The notes under the pieces were generated by a model. It ran no database searches. It worked only from the letters and a program-made list of their open reading frames with translations, and was not told the DNA's origin. Shown in pieces: positions 1-9,129 of a stretch of DNA of 64,000 nucleotides; position 1 is the stretch's first letter, and each line of letters starts with the position of its first letter. A program made the translations under genes and the position numbers. The stretch lies in contig JBNKUI010000087.1 of assembly GCA_050298535.1 (NCBI GenBank), positions 744,001 to 808,000 on the forward strand, read 5' to 3'. The DNA comes from JABDMH01 sp050298535. GTDB taxonomy: Bacteria > Bacteroidota > Bacteroidia > Chitinophagales > Saprospiraceae.

Positions 1-113
1 TCATGCGTTATGGCAAACCTCTTCTACACCCATCTACCAAGGTGGAGTACGGAGTTCAAAATGAAAAGTGTAAGCACATCTTACAGGATTTTTTTGAAAG
101 CAAGAGACATTGA
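1..113 (+). CDS. C-terminal end of an unidentified gene (partial)
   Basis: The frame beginning at base 3 stays open from the window edge to a TGA at 111-113, giving about 36 residues with a mixed charged/hydrophobic tail ending in ILQDFFESKRH. It reads more like a protein C-terminus than the other two frames, but frame 1 is also open as far as 141, so the choice is uncertain. No family is recognisable from so short a tail. The following gene starts about 120 bases further on. Confidence 0.35.
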   Translation, partial: MRYGKPLLHPSTKVEYGVQNEKCKHILQDFFESKRH

Positions 114-235
114 TAGTGTTGCATTAAGACAACATTAATAGATCGGTTAAACCTTTACTAAACCACTTGATCTAACCTTTGATCTCCCGTATTTTCACAG
201 AGAATGAACGCTGAAATACTAGAATTTTGATCCAA

Positions 236-772
236 ATGAGATATATACATTTCGGGATTGTTACCTCCTTCCTACTTTTGGTTTTTGGATGTAGTCCCAA
301 CTATCGTCCCTTTACAGAAGACCTGCAAAATTCCTATCAATGGTCAGAAGATGACCTGAAACACATACAATTCTACCTTTCCAATGACATAATTCTCAGA
401 AGAGAACTTTCCAAAGGGGAATCCGTGATTGAAGGAGGTCGCATTGTTCTTGAAGAAGGTCGTAGAGTCGAGGAAATTATCTTTGAGGAAGGTACTCCCG
501 GTGTATTGGTATTTATGCCTAAAACCGACCGGATGGCCATTTCTTTTGAGGATGGCGATGATAAATTTCTCATGTTTGGACCGCATCCAAAGCAAAATGA
601 TCGCTACATGCTGCTTGGTTCGGAATGGAATCGACGTACAGGCGAAATCACTTACCAGGGAAAGAAATACAGAACGCCTTCTGTCAGCGCTTATGCCGGT
701 CTCCTGGTAGATCTCAACAGAGTGACTAAAATTTCAAGATCCCGACATAGAGCTTCGGGTCGTCGCATCTAG
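236..772 (+). CDS. hypothetical lipoprotein
   Basis: A protein of about 178 residues beginning MRYIHFGIV at the ATG at 236; a TTG nine bases upstream is also in frame but less likely. The first 20 residues are a short lipoprotein signal peptide with lipobox LVFGC, so it should be a membrane-anchored periplasmic or outer-membrane protein. The middle is rich in short beta-like segments with acidic residues (IVLEEGRRVEEIIFEEGT) and the C-terminus is basic. I recognise no family. It ends tail-to-tail with pcm, sharing the palindromic CTAG at 769-772 so that each gene reads TAG on its own strand. Confidence 0.75.
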   Translation: MRYIHFGIVTSFLLLVFGCSPNYRPFTEDLQNSYQWSEDDLKHIQFYLSNDIILRRELSKGESVIEGGRIVLEEGRRVEEIIFEEGTPGVLVFMPKTDRMAISFEDGDDKFLMFGPHPKQNDRYMLLGSEWNRRTGEITYQGKKYRTPSVSAYAGLLVDLNRVTKISRSRHRASGRRI

Positions 773-1419
773 GGGTTTATTCCACCGAGCAATGGAACAA
801 ATTTGAAATTTTCGAATGTCTCGGTCTTATACTCATCCTCTGATAGGCGAGTGATTCGCAGCATTTTTTGGTGGTCCTGCGGGCCCACGGGTATTACTAG
901 TTTTCCTCCAATGGCCAGCTGTTCTTTAAGCGCTTCTGGTACGGATCGTGCACCGGCTGTCACTAAGATTCTGTCAAAGGGTGCAAATCGCGGCAATCCT
1001 TTCATACCATCTTTGAGATAAACCCGGATCCTTCCATATCCTAATTTTTTCAACAGTTTCTCAGTCCTTTCGAAGAGTTTGGCCTGCCGTTCGATCGAGT
1101 AGACCTTGGCTCCCATTTCAGATAAAACGGTTGCCTGGTATCCTGACCCGGTACCGATTTCAAGTACTTTCTGCCCTGATGTAACGTCTAGTAGCTGGGT
1201 TTGATAAGCTACTGTATAAGGTTGTGATATGGTTTGTTCACTTCCTATTGGAAATGCAACATCTTTGTATGCCCATTCCGCGAATGCATGGTCTAAGAAT
1301 CGATGTCGAGGTATTTTTCCAATGGCTTCCAGGATACGTTCATCAGAGATTTCCCGTTTTCGCAGCAACTGCACCAGTTTCTTTCGCAAGCCTTTATACC
1401 GATAATCTTCAGTGTCCAA
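769..1419 (-). CDS. pcm: protein-L-isoaspartate O-methyltransferase
   Basis: 216 residues, the usual length for PCMT, which methylates isoaspartyl residues in damaged proteins using S-adenosylmethionine so that they can be repaired. The core motifs are present: an SQPYTVAYQTQLL segment followed by the SAM-binding loop VLEIGTGSGYQATVLSEMG at about residues 85-103, then VYSIERQ and the motif FDRILVTAGARSVPEAL. The C-terminal strand FVPLLGGI is typical. The only possible start in this frame is a TTG at 1419, because a stop lies six codons upstream. No leader peptide, so it is cytoplasmic. It stands alone, convergent with the lipoprotein gene upstream in the window. Confidence 0.93.
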   Translation of the reverse strand: MDTEDYRYKGLRKKLVQLLRKREISDERILEAIGKIPRHRFLDHAFAEWAYKDVAFPIGSEQTISQPYTVAYQTQLLDVTSGQKVLEIGTGSGYQATVLSEMGAKVYSIERQAKLFERTEKLLKKLGYGRIRVYLKDGMKGLPRFAPFDRILVTAGARSVPEALKEQLAIGGKLVIPVGPQDHQKMLRITRLSEDEYKTETFENFKFVPLLGGINP

Positions 1420-1647
1420 ATTTGAATTTTTATCTCAACTATCCTTGTGGGGAGATGTCATGAACTTAACAGGTAGGAGGGTTTCCTACTTCGGTAAATA
1501 TAGAATTAATTGTTAATACAAAATATGCCCAATAGAAGCCCAAATCCGAGGCAATTTTCAAACTTTGCCCAGATACCTTTGGTGGATACTTCTTGATTTC
1601 TTACCATTAGCACCAGGATTTTAAAAAAAATATTGACAATTACACGT

Positions 1648-3048
1648 ATGAATCGAGCAATCAAATTTGGTACAGACGGCTGGAGAGCCATCATCGCAAA
1701 AGAATATACCGTGGATGGAGTTTTGCGGGTTTCGGAGGGAGTAGCCTCATGGCTTAAGGCAAATAATTTGGATCGTGTGGTGATTGGCTACGATTGCAGG
1801 TTCGGGGGACTTATGTTTGCCACCGCAACAGCCACCGTCCTATGTAAATCCGGTATCGAAGTACTTTTAGATAAAAGTTTTGTGTCCACACCGATGGTTT
1901 CGCTGGGAGTTCTGAAGCATCAGGCAGGCCTGGGGATTGTCATAACGGCAAGTCATAACCCTCCTTCCTACAATGGATACAAATTAAAAGCGAAGTATGG
2001 AGGCCCCTCAGTTCCAAAGGAAATCGCAGAAGTGGAAGCATTAATTCCAGATGAAACCTTATTTGAACTTGCTTCCCTGGAAGAACTGGAGCAAACAGGT
2101 AAACTAAGCTATGTCAACCTTGAAGATATGTATGTAGCACATGTGCGGTCCTATTTTGATTTGCCTTTGATTTCCAAAATTCAAGAAAAAATGGCCTATG
2201 ATGCTATGTATGGTGCAGGTCAAAACGTGATAAAACGACTATTTCCAAAGGCAAAATTGCTCCACTGCTCCTATAATCCCTCTTTTATGGGTACTCCGCC
2301 CGAACCTATCGATAGAAATTTAAGGGAGCTTTCAGAATTCATTGCGTCAGATGATAATATTACGTTTGGCCTCGCAAATGATGGCGACGCGGATCGTATA
2401 GGAATGTATGATGAAGATGGAGTTTTTGTCGACTCACATAAGCTCTTGCTACTCCTACTCGAATACTTATATGAATATCAGGGATTGACGACAGGATTAG
2501 TAGTAGGCTCATTCTCGGTTACCAACAAGCTGAAAACTCTGGCCGAGAGTTTGGGGCTTAAGTATGTGACAACAAAAATTGGCTTTAAGTATATCGCAGA
2601 GTATATGAGTACTGAGGAAGTCTTACTGGGTGGAGAAGAATCTGGAGGCATTGCCGTAAAAGGGCATATACCCGAGCGTGATGGTATCTGGACCGGACTG
2701 TTGCTCATGGAGTTTATGGCCAAAACCGGCAAATCGCTTAAGGAGCTCGTAGAAGATATGTTTGAGCGGGTGGGTCGTTTTGACTTTTACAGGGATGACC
2801 TTCATCTTACCGAAGATCAAAAAGTTGCTGCAGTGGAGAAATGTAAGAGAGGATTCCAGAAGATTGGATCCTACGAAGTGGAGAGTATGGAAGATGTCGA
2901 TGGGTTTAAGTTTTTCCTCAAAGGAGATGCCTGGGTAATGGTAAGACCTTCAGGTACAGAGCCTGTATTAAGAGTCTATGCACAAGCACCCAAGATGGAT
3001 GAGGTACGATCAGTGCTTGATCAGACCAAGGCTGTCCTTTTGTCTTAG
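1648..3048 (+). CDS. phosphoglucomutase/phosphomannomutase family protein
   Basis: About 466 residues from the ATG at 1648 (an in-frame TTG 15 bases upstream is less likely). It belongs to the alpha-D-phosphohexomutase superfamily, which moves phosphate between C6 and C1 of hexoses through a phosphoserine. All four signature loops are visible: active-site serine loop TASHNPPSYNG (about 100-110), metal loop DGDADRIGM (about 245), sugar loop GGEESGG (about 330) and phosphate loop RPSGTEPVLRVY near the C-terminus. Substrate (glucose, mannose or glucosamine phosphate) cannot be settled from sequence; the N-terminal KFGTDGWRA resembles the phosphoglucomutase/PMM group rather than GlmM. Cytoplasmic. 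Confidence 0.92.
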   Translation: MNRAIKFGTDGWRAIIAKEYTVDGVLRVSEGVASWLKANNLDRVVIGYDCRFGGLMFATATATVLCKSGIEVLLDKSFVSTPMVSLGVLKHQAGLGIVITASHNPPSYNGYKLKAKYGGPSVPKEIAEVEALIPDETLFELASLEELEQTGKLSYVNLEDMYVAHVRSYFDLPLISKIQEKMAYDAMYGAGQNVIKRLFPKAKLLHCSYNPSFMGTPPEPIDRNLRELSEFIASDDNITFGLANDGDADRIGMYDEDGVFVDSHKLLLLLLEYLYEYQGLTTGLVVGSFSVTNKLKTLAESLGLKYVTTKIGFKYIAEYMSTEEVLLGGEESGGIAVKGHIPERDGIWTGLLLMEFMAKTGKSLKELVEDMFERVGRFDFYRDDLHLTEDQKVAAVEKCKRGFQKIGSYEVESMEDVDGFKFFLKGDAWVMVRPSGTEPVLRVYAQAPKMDEVRSVLDQTKAVLLS

Positions 3049-3049
3049 G

Positions 3050-4009
3050 TTATTTCGAACCCTTCGCCAGCGATATGGATTCTGACTTGTATTGGTATTC
3101 TCCAATTATGCCAATCCTTCGGCCCTGACTATATAGGTTTGAAAACTGAAGACATTCCAGGTTGTCGCTGTAGAAGAGGTGATTAATGGGTGGATAAAGA
3201 GAAGGAGAAAGTGTCTTTCGACTGTCATTGAGATCTGCCATGGCTCTGAAATCCTGAAGTTCGTCGGCAAATTGGTCCAGGTGATAGTAGCCTGCAGTGA
3301 TGGTACTCTTAGAATTGTCCTTCGATATGGCGGTGGCAACCGAGTTCAATTGATTTCTCAGTTGCTCAAATGACTTCCGGAATAATGGAGGATTCGTATT
3401 GGATGCATAGAGTTGCAAATTGTATTCCTCATTGATTTGGAGTGAGGATTTCAAGTTGGGAACTTCTTCGGCATAGATTGTGTCAATCCGTTCGATTGGG
3501 TATTTCGAATATATGGAAGTACCCAATATGTCCACACGTACATTATGCGCTATGTGTGGATAACGGCTTCTAAAAAAACGATCCAGAACACCTGCCCAAT
3601 TAGGGGTCATTTCAACAAAACAAATGACATCGGGTTCACTTTCTAAAATGCTCCTGAAGACAGTGTCTAACTCATTGGAGAACTCAGCTGTACTGGTCAG
3701 TGCAACTTTAAAACTGGGTTCTGAAGTCTTTGTAGGAATAATCAGGTTTATGTTAGATGCGTATTTAAAATACAAGCATAGTGCAGCCGCACAGCCAAAT
3801 GCTGTGAATAGCAATCGTTTGGCACTAAAGAGATGGAAAAACAATCCAGCACCTAAAAACAAGACCATTATCTGAGTGGAATGGCTGGCAATCTTCCGCA
3901 GGAGAATGAAGTCCGGTGTTCGGACCATACACACCAGTGCTAGCAGGATCATACCAGCTACCAGCGTGTTAGACAACCATGGATTTTTAAAAAGAGTTTT
4001 GGATAACAT
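3050..4009 (-). CDS. membrane protein with degenerate endonuclease/exonuclease/phosphatase (EEP) domain
   Basis: About 319 residues from the ATG at 4009 (a TTG at 4018 is also in frame). Three hydrophobic segments cover roughly residues 12-90, followed by a soluble domain that matches the YafD-like EEP family of Bacteroidota in layout: PDVICFVEMTPNWAGVLDRF, then ILGTSIYSKYPIERI, a PPLFRKSFEQLRNQLNSVA helix and a late PPINHLF. The family's catalytic residues are mostly missing: the early Asn is absent, the THPLPP histidine is Asn (SNTNPP), the GDxN motif is AGYYH, IDH has become INH and the final SDH is not present; only the Glu of VEMTP remains. It probably no longer hydrolyses phosphoesters. 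Ends 2 bases from the phosphohexomutase stop, convergent. Confidence 0.75.
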   Translation of the reverse strand: MLSKTLFKNPWLSNTLVAGMILLALVCMVRTPDFILLRKIASHSTQIMVLFLGAGLFFHLFSAKRLLFTAFGCAAALCLYFKYASNINLIIPTKTSEPSFKVALTSTAEFSNELDTVFRSILESEPDVICFVEMTPNWAGVLDRFFRSRYPHIAHNVRVDILGTSIYSKYPIERIDTIYAEEVPNLKSSLQINEEYNLQLYASNTNPPLFRKSFEQLRNQLNSVATAISKDNSKSTITAGYYHLDQFADELQDFRAMADLNDSRKTLSPSLYPPINHLFYSDNLECLQFSNLYSQGRRIGIIGEYQYKSESISLAKGSK

Positions 4010-4028
4010 GTATTCCAAATATACTCCA

Positions 4029-6578
4029 TTAGTTTAACTTGGCCGCCAGAGTACTGGTAGTTTGCCAGTGAAAAACATCACCATTTTCATTAAAAATTTC
4101 GAATGTAATCACGTAGGATCCAACCGGGGCTTTGACTCCATTTAATCCATTCCCATCCCAGCGAAGAATTCCCTTGGAGCTTAGAAATAAGTTATTTGCC
4201 AGCTGCGTAATCTCATGACCGGCTGCATTAAAAATTCGTACCGTACCGTAAAAGCCTCCCGACAAAAGTTCATAGCTGATTTCCAGAAAATCGTCCACAC
4301 CATCTCCATCTGGTGAAAAGACTTTGGGACTGACCGAAAATTGCTCTTCCAATCGGGACCGATTTTTGAACTGACTGTTCTTTCCGGTAGGTGTTCCAAA
4401 CCCTACTGATTCTGCAGCACTATACCAATTTATAGCTTCCAGGGAGCTGCCCGCAGGTTCAATTTTTTCCAGGCTAACCCCTTCTGTATCAATTAGTAAT
4501 GAGGAGTGAAATTCATCACTGTAGTGTACGGAGTCCAGGAGAATGATGTTATTTCCGTCCAATCTGTAGATAATTACATCACCCTCTCCATTCACCAGTG
4601 CCGGTAAGTCCGTCTTTACGAGCCATTGAGGATTCGGGACATTAAATCTCTGGACAATGTCTGCTGGATCTTTGGTCAGGACCATGTAAGTACCCGGGCC
4701 CAGGCTAAATTTCGTATCAATAGGTCGGTTTTGTCCTTTTCCATTGCTGATCCATAATTCGGAGACTTCAATGGTTTTATCAGACATGTTAAAAATTTCA
4801 ACATAATCTTCACCTCCGACATCGGGGTCGTACAAGATTTCATTTATGATCAAGTCCCCCGACTCTGCTGCTGATGGCACGACAAAAGTGAAGTCCTGAC
4901 TCTCTATAGGGATTCCACTGCAAAGTTGGAGATTATTGACGGTTAGTACATGTTGCACAGAGGCACTAAGAGGCGGATCCACAGTAAGATTTATTGCTCC
5001 TGAGGCGAGATTTGTAAGGTCAATGCTCACTACATGTGCTTTAGTCGACAACAAGAAATCATCCACCCTAGGTGGTAGGATGGTCTTATCTAACTGAAGC
5101 AAGAGCGATCCGCTATTTTCAGGTATGAGCTGTATGTCAAGGGGTATGATCTTATCTGGGTCCCATATGCTATTCCTTTCTCCAGGAGTCCCACCGATCA
5201 TGCTATGAGATGATGCCCAGTTGTTATTAAATGCACAAGGTTCATTTTCATTCACAAGCTCAAGACTCCAACCACCTTCAGATTTATCATCATCCCTGTA
5301 CCAAGAATCATCATAATCTATATTATGCACAATATTGCCACCTACGGATAGGGAGATTTCATTGCCCGCATTGATGAGGCGACTCATATTTTCTATCCCA
5401 ATGGTGGGGCCATAGATATCCATCAAATGTGCATCTTCCTCATTACATAGTATGATCCATTGGTCAGGTCGAATGATGATGTCGGGCAGTGGGTGATTCC
5501 GACTTCCAATCTGGAGCATCATTTCACTCAGGTTGATAGCAGAATCGAGATGACTCGCTGTGTGGATTTCAATGAACTCTACTTCAGGAATACCATTGGA
5601 TGGTGTCGGGTCATCATAAACCTCGGTAATTAAGATGTCTCCAGGTTTTATCGACTGGAGGGGTAAGTAACTGACGGTGATTGTGGTATCAAGTATATTT
5701 CCCATCCAGTCCATTATCCTGGACATTTGGAGCTCGTATGTCTCAAAAGACTGTAGGGATGGACTCACAAAGATTTGCAAAACTTTTTCTTCTATGAAGC
5801 TGAAAGAAGACACTTGAATGCCTGGGGTAAGGGTGAAGTTGGAAAGAGAGATAGTATTTGAGTCGAGGCCTTCAGAAAATTCCAGCCGTATTTCATCTGG
5901 ATAAGTTTTCACATCCACGATTGCTGGTGGTTTTCTGTCAGAGACGGGAAGCGTGTCGATGACAAGATTGTCAAATATGAAGTGTTGGGTACGGGAGGCT
6001 GTAAAAGAACACCCAATCCCAAAAAAGTGAGGAATGTAAAGAGGCTGTGGAAAGTCATAAATGCCTTCTAGCGCTTCTATCCCATTGATAATGCTATGTA
6101 CGTACAGTTTATCCTCAATCAAGTTTACATTTAGTCGGAATGATGGTTGCAATCCCAGCTCCGATTTACCCTCTCCCAATTCCAGCTTCATACCATCTAC
6201 CGCAGTGTGGACCTTCAGATGGTCCGATTCATCCGATTCTCCTAGTTCAACTAAGAGGCCATTTGATGGCTCGGAGTATTGCTCTTCTGCTAGCAAGAAA
6301 AGGTCTAGTTTATTGGAACTGGAGGGATCAAAGTTCAGTGTAATGTCAATACCCCAGTGCTTCGTGTTTTGCGGGATTTGGGTCCAAATTCGAGCTTCTC
6401 CGGCTTCCTCGGCCCTAAGTTGAAGTTGACCTTGAGGGTTAACTATGAAAGCATCAGTATCACCTACCCAGCTGGAATCGAACGAAAAGTCAGTGGGAGA
6501 AAAAGACTCTGTGATTTGTGCCAGCAAGAGACTCTGGACAGTCAAAAGACAATAAACGAGGGTTAGATGGTATCTCAT
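4029..6578 (-). CDS. secreted lamin-tail-domain protein with T9SS type-B-like C-terminus
   Basis: 849 residues. After a signal peptide (about 1-20) comes a LamG-like beta region (about 25-210), a SbsA-type Ig-like domain (about 215-305), a first lamin tail domain beginning GDILITEVYDDPTPSNG (about 312-440), a second Ig-like segment, and a second lamin tail domain beginning GDLIINEILYDPDVGGEDY (about 575-740). The C-terminus holds FSPDGDGVDDFLEIS followed by VRIFNAAGHEI and WDGNGLNGVKAPVGSY, the pattern of CHU_C/type-B type IX secretion sorting domains. It is therefore probably exported across the outer membrane by T9SS. Lamin tail domains in bacteria are of unknown use, often with extracellular nucleases or adhesins; no catalytic domain is visible here. 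Confidence 0.85.
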   Translation of the reverse strand: MRYHLTLVYCLLTVQSLLLAQITESFSPTDFSFDSSWVGDTDAFIVNPQGQLQLRAEEAGEARIWTQIPQNTKHWGIDITLNFDPSSSNKLDLFLLAEEQYSEPSNGLLVELGESDESDHLKVHTAVDGMKLELGEGKSELGLQPSFRLNVNLIEDKLYVHSIINGIEALEGIYDFPQPLYIPHFFGIGCSFTASRTQHFIFDNLVIDTLPVSDRKPPAIVDVKTYPDEIRLEFSEGLDSNTISLSNFTLTPGIQVSSFSFIEEKVLQIFVSPSLQSFETYELQMSRIMDWMGNILDTTITVSYLPLQSIKPGDILITEVYDDPTPSNGIPEVEFIEIHTASHLDSAINLSEMMLQIGSRNHPLPDIIIRPDQWIILCNEEDAHLMDIYGPTIGIENMSRLINAGNEISLSVGGNIVHNIDYDDSWYRDDDKSEGGWSLELVNENEPCAFNNNWASSHSMIGGTPGERNSIWDPDKIIPLDIQLIPENSGSLLLQLDKTILPPRVDDFLLSTKAHVVSIDLTNLASGAINLTVDPPLSASVQHVLTVNNLQLCSGIPIESQDFTFVVPSAAESGDLIINEILYDPDVGGEDYVEIFNMSDKTIEVSELWISNGKGQNRPIDTKFSLGPGTYMVLTKDPADIVQRFNVPNPQWLVKTDLPALVNGEGDVIIYRLDGNNIILLDSVHYSDEFHSSLLIDTEGVSLEKIEPAGSSLEAINWYSAAESVGFGTPTGKNSQFKNRSRLEEQFSVSPKVFSPDGDGVDDFLEISYELLSGGFYGTVRIFNAAGHEITQLANNLFLSSKGILRWDGNGLNGVKAPVGSYVITFEIFNENGDVFHWQTTSTLAAKLN

Positions 6579-6612
6579 TGGGAAAATTCGATAATACTAA
6601 ATAAATAGAAAT

Positions 6613-6620
6613 TATCTTTG
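6613..6620 (+). promoter_or_regulatory. -7 promoter box upstream of asd
   Basis: TATCTTTG matches the Bacteroidota TAnnTTTG -7 consensus and lies 43 bases before the asd ATG. No good TTG/TTTG -33 box is seen at the usual 18-20 base spacing. The same octamer precedes the ABC-transporter gene (41426) and valS (56992). Confidence 0.5.
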
Positions 6621-6663
6621 CGCACCCTAAAAAAGAGCATTGTAGAAATATATAATTTATCAA

Positions 6664-7656
6664 ATGAAAGTAGCAGTAGTAGGCGTAACCGGTCTCGTGG
6701 GTCAGGTAATGTGTCAGGTCCTGGCCGAAGAATCTTTTCCAATCACCACTTTTTTGCCCGTTGCATCAGCACGGTCCGTCGGTAAAAAAGTACGTTTTAA
6801 AGATAAGGACTACACGGTCATAGGTCTTGAAGAGGCGGTTAAAGAAAAACCGGATATTGCTATCTTTTCAGCTGGAGGTAGTGTTTCCCAGGAATGGGCT
6901 CCCAAATTTGCAGAAGTAGGAACAAGGGTGGTAGACAATTCCTCAGCTTGGCGTATGGACCCCACCAAAAAACTGGTGGTTCCTGAAGTGAATGCTTACG
7001 CCTTGACCGAGGAAGATCTCATCATTGCAAACCCCAACTGCTCAACCATCCAGATGGTGTTAGCACTAGCACCACTTCATAAGGATTATGGTATCAAACG
7101 ATTAGTGATATCCACCTATCAAAGCTTTACAGGTACTGGTGTGCCAGCGGTAAATCAGTATCAGGCAGAACGAGATGGAAAAACGGTTGAAAGTCCGGCA
7201 TATCCTCATCCTATCTTTGAAAACTGTCTGCCCCATTGTGATGTCTTTCTGGAGAATGACTACACAAAGGAGGAAATGAAGTTAGTAAATGAAACTCGAA
7301 AAATTTTGGGTGACGATTCGATCCAGGTGACCGCTACCGCCGTTCGTGTACCAGTAGATGGTGGTCATTCAGAGTCGATCAATATTGAATTTCACAAGCC
7401 ATATGATATAGGGGATGTGAAGGCCCGATTACAGCAAATGCCTGGTATCGTAGTCCTGGATGATCTTCAAAAGAACATATATCCGACACCTTTGCAAGCG
7501 AAGAATAAGAATGAAGTGTTTGTAGGTCGGATAAGGCGTGACGAGTCAATAGCAAATGGACTAAATCTGTGGGTAGTAGCGGACAACTTGCGAAAGGGGG
7601 CTGCAACCAACGCCGTACAAATTGCGCAGCATATTGCCGCGCAGCATTGGGTATGA
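6664..7656 (+). CDS. asd: aspartate-semialdehyde dehydrogenase
   Basis: 330 residues, normal for the family. It reduces aspartyl-4-phosphate to aspartate semialdehyde with NADPH, the branch point to lysine/diaminopimelate, threonine and methionine. Visible motifs are the Rossmann loop VVGVTGLVGQVM at the N-terminus, the catalytic cysteine in NPNCSTIQMV (about residue 126) and the substrate-binding segment VPVDGGHSESI with its histidine. Start is the ATG at 6664, 43 bases after a clear -7 box. Single gene, cytoplasmic. Confidence 0.96.
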   Translation: MKVAVVGVTGLVGQVMCQVLAEESFPITTFLPVASARSVGKKVRFKDKDYTVIGLEEAVKEKPDIAIFSAGGSVSQEWAPKFAEVGTRVVDNSSAWRMDPTKKLVVPEVNAYALTEEDLIIANPNCSTIQMVLALAPLHKDYGIKRLVISTYQSFTGTGVPAVNQYQAERDGKTVESPAYPHPIFENCLPHCDVFLENDYTKEEMKLVNETRKILGDDSIQVTATAVRVPVDGGHSESINIEFHKPYDIGDVKARLQQMPGIVVLDDLQKNIYPTPLQAKNKNEVFVGRIRRDESIANGLNLWVVADNLRKGAATNAVQIAQHIAAQHWV

Positions 7657-7741
7657 CTTGTATCTTAGATCGCTTTGCGTTAACTTAATTGACTTCTACA
7701 GGATATAAAGCCTCGATGTAGGCTTGGATAAATGATAAAAG

Positions 7742-9091
7742 ATGAGAAAACGACTAGTATTTTGGGGTAAGAATGAGCAAGAGGAAAAAGTATTGATAGC
7801 TCTTGCTCTGGATGAAGAGACCAGTGATGTGAATGTGCACATTTTTTCAGAGACTCAAGCTACCGAGGAGTTCGCCTCCGACATGATGAAGAAATGGAGA
7901 GTAGGAGAAGACGTGGCATTGCCTGAAAATCATATTGTGACACAAAGACCGTTATCGATTACAGAATCGCTCCTACCGGAAGGATATGAGGTGGAAAGAG
8001 ATGACATCCTCAAGAGAGCCCAAACCGAATGGCAATTTGTTGTCCTGTCTGCCAAATTGTACAAGTCGTACAAGGAGGAACTGGAGGAGTTTAAGGATAA
8101 GATCAAAGACCTGCCTAAGTTTGAGAACCAGATCTGGGAGGATCTGAAAGGATTTTGGTCGAAGGTTCAGGAACAGGTTAGGGAAAAAAATCTGTTTAGA
8201 GATCATGCCAATGGTATTCGGGAGCACACTAACCAGCTCTTTGATCAACTCAAAACCATGCGTAAGGATCTGGATCAGGAGTTCCATACACTATCTCAAA
8301 AGCATGTCAAGACTTTTAAAGATAAATTAGATGAGATCGAGAAAAAGGTGGAGGATGGTCTGAGCTTGCAACCGATTTTTCAGGAACTCAAAGATATTCA
8401 GAGAAATTTTCGAAACACCAAGTTCACTCGCGAACATCGATCACAGGTTTGGAAAAAGCTCGATGGTTTGTTCAAAACCGTAAAGGAAAAGCGATTTGGA
8501 TCGGAAGCGACCAATCGTACCAGTCCCACAGAGCGATTGAAGAGGAGATACCAGGGATTGCTCAATGCCATTGAGAAAATGAACCGATCCATTGACCGGG
8601 ATAAGCGAGATTTAAAGTTTCAGAATGATCGCATCAATGACGCAGATGGATCTTTGGAGGCACAGCTTCGAGCAGCCAAGACTACCATGATTGAGGAAAG
8701 AATCCGGTCCAAAGAGGAAAAGTTGGAGGAGATGCAAAAGACCCAGACAGACCTCGAAAAAAGAATGGAGTCCTTAAAGCGTAAAGAAGAAAAGCAGAAG
8801 GCTGAACAAAAGGTTCAGGAAGCTAAGGAGGCCATAAAAGAGAAGATAGCCCAGGATATAAAAGAAGCTGAGGCTAAGCGATCAGAAGATGACCATATTC
8901 TCAAAGCAGCTGAAGCCATCAAGGATAATGCTTCTGCCAGTCAGTCCTCAGACAATAAAGAATCAATAACCCTGATTGAGTCCATTGAGGATGGGATCGA
9001 AGATGTAGTCGATACGATTAAGGCCGTGGCTTTTGTGATTGAGCAGAAGGTAGGGTCCGCTATTGAGGAATGGGATAACGAGGAGGAGTAA
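7742..9091 (+). CDS. coiled-coil protein of unknown function (DUF349-like segment)
   Basis: 449 residues, extremely rich in Lys/Glu/Gln. The first 110 residues form a small globular region (KRLVFWGKNEQEEKVLIAL), then almost everything to residue 400 is predicted coiled coil. The segment around FRNTKFTREHRSQVWKKLD followed by LFKTVKEKRFG resembles a DUF349 repeat, a helical family seen in stress or ribosome-associated proteins. The C-terminal 50 residues are acidic (SIEDGIEDVVDTIKAVAF). No signal peptide or membrane segment, so cytoplasmic. It sits between asd and convergent pgk with no operon partner. Function unknown. Confidence 0.8.
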   Translation: MRKRLVFWGKNEQEEKVLIALALDEETSDVNVHIFSETQATEEFASDMMKKWRVGEDVALPENHIVTQRPLSITESLLPEGYEVERDDILKRAQTEWQFVVLSAKLYKSYKEELEEFKDKIKDLPKFENQIWEDLKGFWSKVQEQVREKNLFRDHANGIREHTNQLFDQLKTMRKDLDQEFHTLSQKHVKTFKDKLDEIEKKVEDGLSLQPIFQELKDIQRNFRNTKFTREHRSQVWKKLDGLFKTVKEKRFGSEATNRTSPTERLKRRYQGLLNAIEKMNRSIDRDKRDLKFQNDRINDADGSLEAQLRAAKTTMIEERIRSKEEKLEEMQKTQTDLEKRMESLKRKEEKQKAEQKVQEAKEAIKEKIAQDIKEAEAKRSEDDHILKAAEAIKDNASASQSSDNKESITLIESIEDGIEDVVDTIKAVAFVIEQKVGSAIEEWDNEEE

Positions 9092-9129
9092 TTCGCTTCA
9101 CTCCCCTTTCTATCGTGTGCTTCATGATT

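Noticed and set aside
9092..9129. Terminator between the coiled-coil gene and convergent pgk
   Set aside because: The 38-base gap has no inverted repeat or T tract.
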